Both the position numbers and the translations under genes were made by a program. DNA of 13,666 nucleotides from Clostridia bacterium. Lineage in GTDB: Bacteria; Bacillota; Clostridia; Oscillospirales; CAG-382. The notes beneath the pieces were generated by a model. It saw only the letters and a program-made list of their open reading frames with translations, was not told the origin of the DNA and did not search any database. This document shows, in pieces, positions 6,403 to 12,877 of this stretch (positions are counted from its first letter, which is position 1; each line of letters starts with the position of its first letter). Where the stretch lies: positions 1 to 13,666 of the forward strand of contig JAGADB010000020.1 in assembly GCA_017613815.1 (NCBI GenBank), given 5' to 3'.

Positions 6403-6571
6403 GCCGACAAAGTCGGCAGTTATGAGTTTCGCTGACGCGAAACGTTATGAGCGCTTACGCGCGTTATGATTGCTTCGCAAGTTATAAGTGCCTGCGGCAC
6501 GCGGAACTCATATCATAACTTTGCGGCTCTGCCGCAAATCATAACTTGCACACAAAGTGTGCAATCATAAC
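6403..6571. repeat. Array of seven hairpins joined by GTTATGA/TCATAAC heptamers
   Basis: Seven short perfect inverted repeats follow one another, each with a different stem: GCCGAC (6403-6417), GTTTCGC (6426-6443), GCGC (6451-6462), TTGC (6470-6480), GTGCC (6488-6500), TTTGCGGC (6520-6538), TTGCACAC (6546-6564); loops are 3-4 nt. Between them are heptamers: GTTATGA at 6419-6425, 6444-6450 and 6463-6469, the variant GTTATAA at 6481-6487, then the reverse complement TCATAAC at 6513-6519, 6539-6545 and 6565-6571. Linker orientation flips between hairpins 5 and 6. No coding sequence is apparent. It occupies most of the roughly 390-bp gap between the metNIQ leader and the TRAP operon. Confidence 0.85.
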
Positions 6572-6587
6572 TGTAAACTATTAATTT

Positions 6588-6608
6588 GACGTTTGGCACA
6601 CAAACGTC
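6588..6608. repeat. 8-bp perfect hairpin downstream of the array
   Basis: GACGTTTG (6588-6595) and CAAACGTC (6601-6608) are exact reverse complements around GCACA. It lacks the heptamer linker and has a longer loop than the array hairpins. There is no T-run on either side, so a terminator role is not supported. Confidence 0.6.
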
Positions 6609-6633
6609 CTGTTTGCAACGGCATATAACAAAG

Positions 6634-6677
6634 ATACCGGCTGAAATAAGGGTTTCGTCCCTTACCTCAGCCGGTAT
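6634..6677 (-). terminator. Long hairpin, probable terminator of the TRAP operon
   Basis: ATACCGGCTGA (6634-6644) pairs with TCAGCCGGTAT (6667-6677). Inside, after a 2x2 mismatch, TAAGGG (6647-6652) pairs with CCCTTA (6659-6664) around TTTCGT. On the minus strand the stem is followed by CTTTGTTATAT, a modest T-rich tail. It starts 26 nt past the permease stop, as expected for transcript termination or 3'-end protection. Confidence 0.7.
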
Positions 6678-6702
6678 TAGTTAACTGTCCTTAAGAGGAA
6701 TT

Positions 6703-8799
6703 TTATCCTTTTTCTTCCGGTTTTTTCTTTATTGCTATCTGGAGTACCGCAACCACCGCTACGAGCGCAATGCCTATGATATCGGTGAGCGTTCCGGGAT
6801 ATATCATCAAAAGGCCGCCGACAAGAAGCGGGATTACCTCGTATATTTCAAGCTTCCTCAGGAAAAAGCGTTCGAGTCCCGCGGAAATCGCGATAATTCC
6901 TATGAGCGACGTTACTATTATAAGCACGACGTCGAGCGCGTTTGCGTCGATAAACAGCATTTTCGGGTTAAAGGCGAATATATACGGTATGATGAACGCC
7001 GTAAGTGCAAGGCGCGTAGCCGTTACTCCCGTTTTAAGCGGGTTGGACTTTGCTATGGCGCTTCCCGCGTATGCCGCGAGTGCAACGGGCGGCGTGATAT
7101 CCGCCACAATTCCGAAATAGAACACGAACATATGCGCCGCGAGCAGCGGAATTCCCATTTTTACGAGTATCGGCGCGGTTATCGTCGCCATGATGAGGTA
7201 GTTTGCCGTGGTCGGCACGCCCATGCCGAGCACGATACAGGTAAGCATTGTCAAAAACAGTGCGAAGAAGAGGTTATTATGCGCTATCGGAACGATAAGG
7301 TCTATGAGCGTCGAGCCCAGAGACGTCATAGTAATGACTCCCGCGACTATTCCCGCAAGTCCGCATGCAAGCGTTACGCCCATGGTATTTTTTATACCGC
7401 CTTCAAGGGCGTCGAGCGCTATTCTTCCCGATTCTTTGGTCTGTTTGCCTGCAAACGACACCAAAATATAGATGAGTCCCGAAATTATCGCCGCGTTTTC
7501 CATTTTCATGCCGAAGCCGAACATTGCGATAAAGAATGCCGCCACCGGAACGAACAAAAGCAAGGTATCTATGACGTCGGACGCGATGTCTTCTTTTTTC
7601 GAAAGTTTTTTCACCATTTTCACGATATCGGTCGCGAGCATGATGAACATCGTCGTCAAAATCGCCATACATGCCGACTGCGCCGGCGTTCTGTTAAACG
7701 CCATGAGCGTTACGAGCATGATAATCGGCAGAAACAGGTAGCCTTTTCTGAAAAACAGTTTGAAGAAGTTGGGAATGCTCTCTTTGGGAAGTCCTTTGAG
7801 TCCGAGTTTCTTCGCTTCAAAGTGTATCATAAAGAATATTCCCGTAAAATACAGCACCGCCGGCAGTATCGCCGCCACCGCTATGGTAACGTACGGGATG
7901 GCCGTTATTTCAGACATTAAAAACGCCGCGGCGCCCATAATCGGAGGCATTATCTGGCCGCCGGTGGAGGCCGCCGCCTCTACCGCCGCCGCAAATTCCG
8001 GCTTATAGCCGATGCTCTTCATTACGGGGATTGTTACGCTTCCGCTTCCGACGGTATTCGCAACCGAGCTTCCCGAATACATTCCTTCGAGCGCCGACGA
8101 GATTACCGCAACCTTTGCGGGTCCGCCCGACGCGTATCCGGCTATGGAGTTTGCAAGGTCGACGAAAAACGTTCCTATGCCCGTCTTTTCGAGGAACGAG
8201 CCCAAAATGATAAAGAACACTATAAACGTCGAGCACACGTTGAGCGGCGTGCCCGGGATTCCGTTTGTAGTATAGAAGAGGTTAAACAGTATCGACTGCA
8301 GCGATTTTCCGTACACGAACGCGTACACGATAAAGCCGCCCGCGACGAACAAAATCGGAATTCCGACCGCTCTTCTGCAAAGTTCGAACAAGAACAGTAT
8401 TCCGACAACCGCCATGATTTTATCGAGCGTATTTATCGCAACCGCCCTGTTCGTTATTTCCCTGAAATTAAATGCGTAGTAAAAATACGGCGTTGCGCCT
8501 GCTATCGCGAAAACGATATCGTACCACGGTATAAAATTACGTTTCGCCGTCTGTTTTTTATAAAGCGGGTATATCAAAAATCCCAAAAAAATGATGATTC
8601 CCAAAAAAGACGACATTCTCACCTGTTCGGGCAGCGTGAAAAAGCGCGTTCCGAATATAAATGCGGCAAACGCTATAAACAGCACTTTAAGCAATTTCCC
8701 GGGGATTCCTGCGAACTGTCTCGTATTTGATTCCCTGTCAAATTCCGCCAGCAGTTCGTCGGCTGTTTTGACGTTTTCCGTATTCCGGTTTTCAGACAT
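6703..8799 (-). CDS. TRAP transporter fused permease, 4TM/12TM type
   Basis: Inner-membrane component of a TAXI-type TRAP transporter, which couples solute uptake to an ion gradient rather than ATP. The 698-aa protein joins a small DctQ-like part (hydrophobic segments about 33-52, 64-81, 92-110, 128-140) to a large DctM-like part. The latter carries YSGSSVANTVGSGSVTIP (241-258), ASTGGQIMPPIMGAAAF (277-293) and GMGVPTTANYLIMA, all typical of fused TRAP permeases. The ATG at 8799 has GGAG 8 nt upstream, within the last codons of the DUF1850 gene, so translation is probably coupled. It is the third and last gene of the operon. The substrate is not predictable from sequence; fused TAXI systems are linked to organic acids such as glutamate or alpha-ketoglutarate, but most are uncharacterised. 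Confidence 0.94.
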   Translation of the reverse strand: MSENRNTENVKTADELLAEFDRESNTRQFAGIPGKLLKVLFIAFAAFIFGTRFFTLPEQVRMSSFLGIIIFLGFLIYPLYKKQTAKRNFIPWYDIVFAIAGATPYFYYAFNFREITNRAVAINTLDKIMAVVGILFLFELCRRAVGIPILFVAGGFIVYAFVYGKSLQSILFNLFYTTNGIPGTPLNVCSTFIVFFIILGSFLEKTGIGTFFVDLANSIAGYASGGPAKVAVISSALEGMYSGSSVANTVGSGSVTIPVMKSIGYKPEFAAAVEAAASTGGQIMPPIMGAAAFLMSEITAIPYVTIAVAAILPAVLYFTGIFFMIHFEAKKLGLKGLPKESIPNFFKLFFRKGYLFLPIIMLVTLMAFNRTPAQSACMAILTTMFIMLATDIVKMVKKLSKKEDIASDVIDTLLLFVPVAAFFIAMFGFGMKMENAAIISGLIYILVSFAGKQTKESGRIALDALEGGIKNTMGVTLACGLAGIVAGVITMTSLGSTLIDLIVPIAHNNLFFALFLTMLTCIVLGMGVPTTANYLIMATITAPILVKMGIPLLAAHMFVFYFGIVADITPPVALAAYAGSAIAKSNPLKTGVTATRLALTAFIIPYIFAFNPKMLFIDANALDVVLIIVTSLIGIIAISAGLERFFLRKLEIYEVIPLLVGGLLMIYPGTLTDIIGIALVAVVAVLQIAIKKKPEEKG

Positions 8800-8803
8800 G
8801 CTT

Positions 8804-9292
8804 TTATCTCCTTACTCGTTTGATTTCAAACACAACGTGAGCGTTTTTTCCGCACATTTCGGTCATACTCACGGTTTTTCCCTCTATGGTCAGCAGGTGG
8901 TCGGACACCGTGCCGACTATATATTTTATTTTTTCAAATTCGGTGTCAAAGCCCTCTACAACCATATTTCCGTCTTTATCAAAGGTCAGCGTCTGCCCTT
9001 CCTCTATTTCGGTCTGGACGCCTGCCCCGAAGGCGGAATAGACTGTTTTTTCGGCATAAAGTTTATTGCCCCTTACGACAAAATAATCTCTTACGGGGCT
9101 TTTATTTACCGAATGTATGAATTCAACGGAAAATTCCATTCCGTCGTATATATCGTATGTTCCGTATATCTCCTTGCTTTCGCCGTTATAAATGACGAGT
9201 TTTTCCTTATATCCGAAAAAAGCAAAGCATATACAAAACACCACAGCCGTAGCCGCAATTCCAGCTACAGCTGTGAATGTCTTTTTTTTCAT
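8804..9292 (-). CDS. DUF1850 protein associated with the TAXI-TRAP transporter
   Basis: A 162-aa protein with one N-terminal hydrophobic segment (about 8-27), probably a membrane anchor or uncleaved signal, and a small beta-rich outer domain. The DUF1850 hallmarks are FIHSVNKSPVRDYF (58-71, with His60-Ser61) and YSAFGAGVQTE (85-95). This family is commonly found between the binding protein and the fused permease of TAXI-TRAP operons, as here. Its biochemical role is not established; accessory assembly or substrate handling is plausible. The start ATG at 9292 has only a weak upstream purine run, unlike its neighbours, so it may be translated less or depend on coupling. It lies 19 nt after the binding-protein stop and 4 nt before the permease start. 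Confidence 0.85.
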   Translation of the reverse strand: MKKKTFTAVAGIAATAVVFCICFAFFGYKEKLVIYNGESKEIYGTYDIYDGMEFSVEFIHSVNKSPVRDYFVVRGNKLYAEKTVYSAFGAGVQTEIEEGQTLTFDKDGNMVVEGFDTEFEKIKYIVGTVSDHLLTIEGKTVSMTEMCGKNAHVVFEIKRVRR

Positions 9293-9311
9293 TGTAATTT
9301 TTTATTCCGTA

Positions 9312-10274
9312 TTATTTGAGAACGCCTATCTCTTTGAAGTATTTTTCAGCGCCTGCGTGGAACGGAACAACTTCCGGGATACCCTGTACTGCCTTTTCGG
9401 CGTCGAGTTCGAGTCCCTTTGCGTGAGCGGCTGCGATTTCGTCTTTATTTTCGAATATCGCCTTCGTGATATTATAAACCGTCTCTTCAGAAAGGTTCTT
9501 ATCAACGATATAGGTTGCCATTACGGCTACCGTCTTTACGCCTTCCGTCATGCCGTTATACGTGCCTGCGGGGATTTCCTGCTGTGTATAGAAGCCGTAC
9601 TTCGACGAGAGTTCTGCGAATTTATCGTCGTCAACCGGAATAACTTCGATTTCGTTGCTCATTGCAAGGTCGGTAATAGCCGTTGTCGGAATACCCGCTA
9701 CGCAGAAGAACGCGTCTATCTTTTCGTCTTTGAGAGCGTCTGCCGACGGACCGAATCCGAGGTTCTGCTTTTCGATATCCTTATTGATGTCGATGCCGTA
9801 TGCTTCGAGAATCTGCGTTGCGTTGAATTCAACGCCGCTTCCCGCGTCGCCCACCGATACTCTCTTGCCTTTGAGGTCGGAAACCGTCTTTATTCCGCTG
9901 GATTTCGTTGCGATTATCTGGCAGAGTTCCGGATAAAGTGTTGCAACTGCCGCAAAGTCGGTTATCTTGGTGCCGTCAAAGAGGTCCGTGCCGGTATATG
10001 CATAGTACATAACGTCGTTCTGCACAACCGCCATATTTGCTTCTTTGGTTTCTATGAGCTGGATATTCGCTTTGGACGCGCCCGTTGACTGTACGTCGAA
10101 CGCAATTCCCGTCTTAGCCGCGAGTATCGGGCCCATTGCCATGCCGTATGCATAATACGTTCCCGTGCTTCCGCCCGTTGCGAGCACTATCTTTTCGTCT
10201 TTCTTTCCGCAGGACGAAAGAAGCAGCACGCATACCATAAGTATCGCGAGGACAAGTGCTGTGGTTTTTTTCAT
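9312..10274 (-). CDS. TAXI-family TRAP transporter substrate-binding lipoprotein
   Basis: Extracellular solute-binding subunit of the TRAP system, tethered by lipid. The 320-aa precursor has a signal peptide with lipobox LSSC and acylated Cys22. The mature protein opens with KIVLATGGSTGTYYAYG (28-44), a characteristic TAXI start, followed by VQSTGASKANIQLI, LKGKRVSVGDAGSGVEFNA and AFFCVAGIPTTAI segments seen across the family. GGAGG precedes the ATG by about 9 nt. As first gene in the operon behind a near-consensus promoter, it is probably the most expressed, fitting the excess of binding protein usual in such systems. The ligand is unknown. Confidence 0.94.
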   Translation of the reverse strand: MKKTTALVLAILMVCVLLLSSCGKKDEKIVLATGGSTGTYYAYGMAMGPILAAKTGIAFDVQSTGASKANIQLIETKEANMAVVQNDVMYYAYTGTDLFDGTKITDFAAVATLYPELCQIIATKSSGIKTVSDLKGKRVSVGDAGSGVEFNATQILEAYGIDINKDIEKQNLGFGPSADALKDEKIDAFFCVAGIPTTAITDLAMSNEIEVIPVDDDKFAELSSKYGFYTQQEIPAGTYNGMTEGVKTVAVMATYIVDKNLSEETVYNITKAIFENKDEIAAAHAKGLELDAEKAVQGIPEVVPFHAGAEKYFKEIGVLK

Positions 10275-10334
10275 TGTAAATTACCTCCGTTTTTGTAAAA
10301 AAATGAATTTTTAAATTACAATATATGTATATGT

Positions 10335-10363
10335 ATTATATCTTTTTTACACAAAAAAGTCAA
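10335..10363 (-). promoter_or_regulatory. Sigma-A promoter of the TAXI-TRAP operon
   Basis: On the minus strand TTGACT (10363-10358) and TATAAT (10340-10335) lie 17 nt apart. Transcription should start near 10328, leaving an A/T-rich leader of about 53 nt. No riboswitch-sized structure fits in this leader. The rest of the 10275-10530 gap holds only A/T-rich sequence and the opposite-facing promoter. Confidence 0.85.
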
Positions 10364-10470
10364 TAGCAATACCGAAATTTGTATTTTTTATATAAATCTT
10401 TCCTCATATTATTGAATAATTACGACCGCTTCCGATTCATTTTGTCCTTTTTCGCGCGGGCTTTTTCTAT

Positions 10471-10499
10471 TTGACTTTAATCTTTATTTATGTTATAAT
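10471..10499 (+). promoter_or_regulatory. Sigma-A promoter of the SLOG-family gene
   Basis: TTGACT (10471-10476) and TATAAT (10494-10499) with a 17-nt spacer face the gene at 10531. The predicted start near 10506 gives a leader of about 25 nt containing TGGAGG. It is divergent from the TAXI-TRAP promoter, with about 107 bp between the -35 boxes. Confidence 0.87.
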
Positions 10500-10530
10500 T
10501 CTGCCGTAAACAAAACGTCGTGGAGGCAAA

Positions 10531-11079
10531 ATGGACAACACTTTTGATGACGCATTCGCTTACGAATCCGATTTAATTACAAATTCAAACCGCTGTTTCT
10601 TTACCGGGCACCGCAGAATAGGCGCGCAGGTTTCGGACAAGCTTTTGCTGCGGCTGAAAGCCACCGTTTCATACTTACTTTCAAAGGGTGTTACGGAATT
10701 TCACACCGGCGGCGCCGTAGGCTTTGACACCTTTGCGGCGATGATGATTATCGACTTAAAACGCTATCATCCCGAAATCCGTCTCGTGCTCGACCTGCCG
10801 TTTTTAAACCAGAGCGAGCTTTGGAACGACAAAAACAAGCGGCTTTACAGCTTTATTCTCGAGCATGCCGACAAAACCAACTATGCGTGCAACAAAGTCG
10901 TAAAAGACGCCGGCGAAGTCAAGAAATATCTCCTCGAAAGGAACAGGATGATGGCAGATTCGTGCTACTACTGCGTCGCGTACTTCTCCGGCGCGCACGG
11001 AGGCACCGATTACACCGTTTCATATGCAAAAAAGGCGGGCTGTGAGATAATAAATCTCTACTACGACGTATCGTTTTAA
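10531..11079 (+). CDS. SLOG-family protein of the YpsA/DUF1273 group
   Basis: A 182-aa cytoplasmic protein with a Rossmann-like SLOG fold, related to B. subtilis YpsA, for which a role in cell division has been proposed. SLOG domains generally bind nucleotides or nucleotide-like ligands. Motifs seen are FTGHR (24-28), HTGGAVGFDTFAA (58-70), RNRMMADSCYYCVAYF (138-152) and GGTDYTVSYAKKAG (157-170), which match the group in order and spacing. About 20 hydrophilic residues precede the core, slightly more than the shortest members. GGAGG lies 4 nt before the ATG, a tight spacing. The gene is alone, between its own promoter and a strong terminator, so neighbours do not indicate a function. I leave the symbol empty because orthology to ypsA itself is not shown. 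Confidence 0.88.
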   Translation: MDNTFDDAFAYESDLITNSNRCFFTGHRRIGAQVSDKLLLRLKATVSYLLSKGVTEFHTGGAVGFDTFAAMMIIDLKRYHPEIRLVLDLPFLNQSELWNDKNKRLYSFILEHADKTNYACNKVVKDAGEVKKYLLERNRMMADSCYYCVAYFSGAHGGTDYTVSYAKKAGCEIINLYYDVSF

Positions 11080-11090
11080 AAAACAGTGAA

Positions 11091-11122
11091 AAAAAGGTTT
11101 CGCGTTTGCGAAACCTTTTTTA
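11091..11122. terminator. Bidirectional terminator between the SLOG gene and the ABC operon
   Basis: GGTTTCGC (11096-11103) and GCGAAACC (11108-11115) form a perfect 8-bp stem around GTTT, extended by an A-run (11089-11095) that pairs with a T-run (11116-11120). It lies 16 nt after the SLOG stop and 12 nt from the last stop of the convergent ABC operon, so it can serve both transcripts. Confidence 0.92.
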
Positions 11123-11133
11123 TTTTCATTATT

Positions 11134-11928
11134 TTACGACAAAATCGCTCTGTCGTTTGTAAACTCGTCGCCGCTTGCCTTATTGAACATTTCAAGAAGG
11201 TCTTCCACGGTGAGATTCATCTTTTCTTCGCCGGAAACGTCGATGATAATCCTTCCCTCGTGGAGCATTATCAGTCTGTTTCCGTGTCTTATGGCGTCCC
11301 TCATATTATGGGTTATCATAAGAGTCGTAAGATTATTCTCTTTAATGATGCTATCGGAAATATTCAGCACCTTTTCCGCGGTTTTGGGGTCGAGCGCCGC
11401 CGTATGCTCGTCGAGCAGCAGCAGTTTCGGCTTATTCATCGCCGCCATGAGCAGCGTTATCGCCTGTCTCTGTCCGCCCGAAAGGAGTCCCACCTTTGAG
11501 GTCATACGGTTTTCGAGTCCGAGTTCGAGCTGCGAAAGGAGTTCTTTGAATTCCTTACGTTCCTTACCCGTTACTCCCCACGAAAGGCTTCTGCGTTTGC
11601 CGCGTCTTTTGGCGAGAGCAAGATTTTCCTCTATGCTCATATCCGCCGCGGTTCCCATCATCGGGTCCTGGAACACTCTGCCCAGGAATTTTGCCCTTTT
11701 ATATTCCGGCATTGACGTTACGTCCTTACCGTCGATGATGATTTTTCCACCGTCGGGCTTCCATACGCCCGAAACGGCGTTCAGCATCGTGCTTTTTCCC
11801 GCTCCGTTGCCGCCGATTACCGTTACGAAGTCTCCGTTATAAAGGGTGAGGCTTAAATCGTTGAGCGCAACTTTTTCGTTGATCGTTCCGGGATTGAACG
11901 TCTTATAGACGTGCTTAATCTCGAGCAT
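11134..11928 (-). CDS. ABC transporter ATP-binding protein, COG1101/TrpZ-like
   Basis: ATPase of an amino-acid-type importer. From the chosen start it is 264 aa, with Walker A GGNGAGKST (39-47), Q-loop Gln87, signature LSGGQRQ (149-155), Walker B LLLLDEHTAALD (169-180) and switch His207. The DEHTAALDPK form is typical of the COG1101 ATPases that partner COG2984 binding proteins and COG4120 permeases. The ATG at 11928 is chosen because AGGAGG lies 9 nt upstream and the permease stop is 1 nt upstream (TAAAATG). A longer reading from 12000 would add 24 residues overlapping the permease gene, with no family resemblance. Substrate unknown: TrpXYZ relatives carry tryptophan or tyrosine, others remain unassigned. 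Confidence 0.93.
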   Translation of the reverse strand: MLEIKHVYKTFNPGTINEKVALNDLSLTLYNGDFVTVIGGNGAGKSTMLNAVSGVWKPDGGKIIIDGKDVTSMPEYKRAKFLGRVFQDPMMGTAADMSIEENLALAKRRGKRRSLSWGVTGKERKEFKELLSQLELGLENRMTSKVGLLSGGQRQAITLLMAAMNKPKLLLLDEHTAALDPKTAEKVLNISDSIIKENNLTTLMITHNMRDAIRHGNRLIMLHEGRIIIDVSGEEKMNLTVEDLLEMFNKASGDEFTNDRAILS

Positions 11929-11929
11929 T

Positions 11930-12817
11930 TTAAGCGTCCTCCTTCTTTTTCGGTTTCGTAAACTGCTTTTTCCAGTACGGCACGGCGAGGAATATCGCAA
12001 CGACGATTGCCGAAAGCATCTTGAGCAAATCCGGGTCGAGTCCCATATAAATGACGCTCTGATATACTATGTAATATATGATACCGCCGAATACGGCGCT
12101 GAAAAGCTTTACCGCGAAGTTATCCGATATCTTTGAGAGCAGCGCGTTGCCGATGATTATTGCGGCAAGTCCTATTACTATGGCGCCTCTTCCCATATTG
12201 ATATCGGCAGCTCCGGAATACTGTGCGAGCAATGCTCCCGCAAGCGCTACTATTCCGTTGGAGACGGTGAGCGCGAGCACGATATTGAATTTTGTGTTTA
12301 TTCCCTGCGCGCGGCTCATATTGAGGTTATTTCCCGTCGCGCGTATCGCGCATCCGAGCTCCGTTCCGAAGAACCAGTACAGTATCGCGATTATAACTAT
12401 GCAGAACAAGACGAGCGCGAGTATCGTGCTTCCCTTATTCAGCTGCGTTACAACGACCTTGAACTGTCTTGCGTTGAGCGCCTGGTTTGCTTTTCCCATT
12501 ATTTTGAGGTTCACCGACCAAAGCATAAGCTGTGTAAGGATACCCGAAAGTATCGGCGGGATGCCCAAAAGCGTATGGAGTATTCCCGTTACAAAGCCCG
12601 CTATCATTCCCGCGACAAGCGATACCGCCATTGCCGCCCAGACGTTTACGCCCGACGTTACCAGCATAGCGCACACTGCCGCGCCCGTGCAGATAGAACC
12701 GTCGACCGTAAGATCGGCGAAATCAAGTATTTTATATGATATATACAGTCCTATCGCCATTATGCCCCAGATCATTCCCTGGGCTATGGCTCCCGGCATA
12801 GCATTCAGAAGTCCCAT
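11930..12817 (-). CDS. ABC transporter permease, COG4120/TrpY-like
   Basis: Membrane subunit of the same importer, of the branched-chain amino acid / ribose permease superfamily (BPD_transp_2). The 295-aa protein has about eight hydrophobic segments. Typical features are GLYISYKILDFADLTVDGS near the N-terminus (about 23-41), GIPPILSGILTQLMLWSVNL (about 85-104), the cytoplasmic loop ELGCAIRATGNN and INMGRGAIVIGLAAIIIGN. The C-terminus is lysine-rich (KKQFTKPKKKEDA). GGAGG lies about 13 nt before the ATG at 12817, longer than ideal, but no better in-frame start exists. It is separated from the binding-protein gene by 43 nt containing a stem-loop and abuts the ATPase gene. Confidence 0.93.
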   Translation of the reverse strand: MGLLNAMPGAIAQGMIWGIMAIGLYISYKILDFADLTVDGSICTGAAVCAMLVTSGVNVWAAMAVSLVAGMIAGFVTGILHTLLGIPPILSGILTQLMLWSVNLKIMGKANQALNARQFKVVVTQLNKGSTILALVLFCIVIIAILYWFFGTELGCAIRATGNNLNMSRAQGINTKFNIVLALTVSNGIVALAGALLAQYSGAADINMGRGAIVIGLAAIIIGNALLSKISDNFAVKLFSAVFGGIIYYIVYQSVIYMGLDPDLLKMLSAIVVAIFLAVPYWKKQFTKPKKKEDA

Positions 12818-12840
12818 TTATTAACAAATTCCTCCGTGTG

Positions 12841-12877
12841 ATTCTCCCGCGGGGTTCTTTTTATTCTATGGGAGAAT
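12841..12877 (-). promoter_or_regulatory. Intercistronic stem-loop between binding protein and permease genes
   Basis: ATTCTCCC (12841-12848) and GGGAGAAT (12870-12877) are perfect complements enclosing 21 nt, including the binding-protein stop codon. On the minus strand no T-run follows, so it is not a standard terminator. Such a stem can protect the 3' end of the upstream gene's mRNA and make binding protein more abundant than permease. That role is inferred. Confidence 0.5.

Noticed and set aside
6155..6403. Plus-strand 82-codon reading frame antisense to the metNIQ leader
   Set aside because: No ribosome binding site or promoter in that direction, and it overlaps the better supported leader ORF, attenuator and promoter.
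6403..6571. Possible CRISPR array
   Set aside because: The repeated unit is only 7 bp, spacing is irregular and the material between repeats is palindromic rather than unique; no cas genes are present.
7132..7920. Plus-strand reading frame of 262 codons opposite the TRAP permease
   Set aside because: Arg/His-rich translation with no domain, antisense to conserved TRAP motifs.
9192..10088. Plus-strand reading frame of 298 codons opposite the TAXI gene
   Set aside because: Antisense to a well-conserved lipoprotein gene, no initiation signals.
11929..12000. N-terminal extension of the ABC ATPase
   Set aside because: The extra 24 residues overlap the permease coding sequence and do not resemble ABC ATPases; AGGAGG points to the ATG at 11928.
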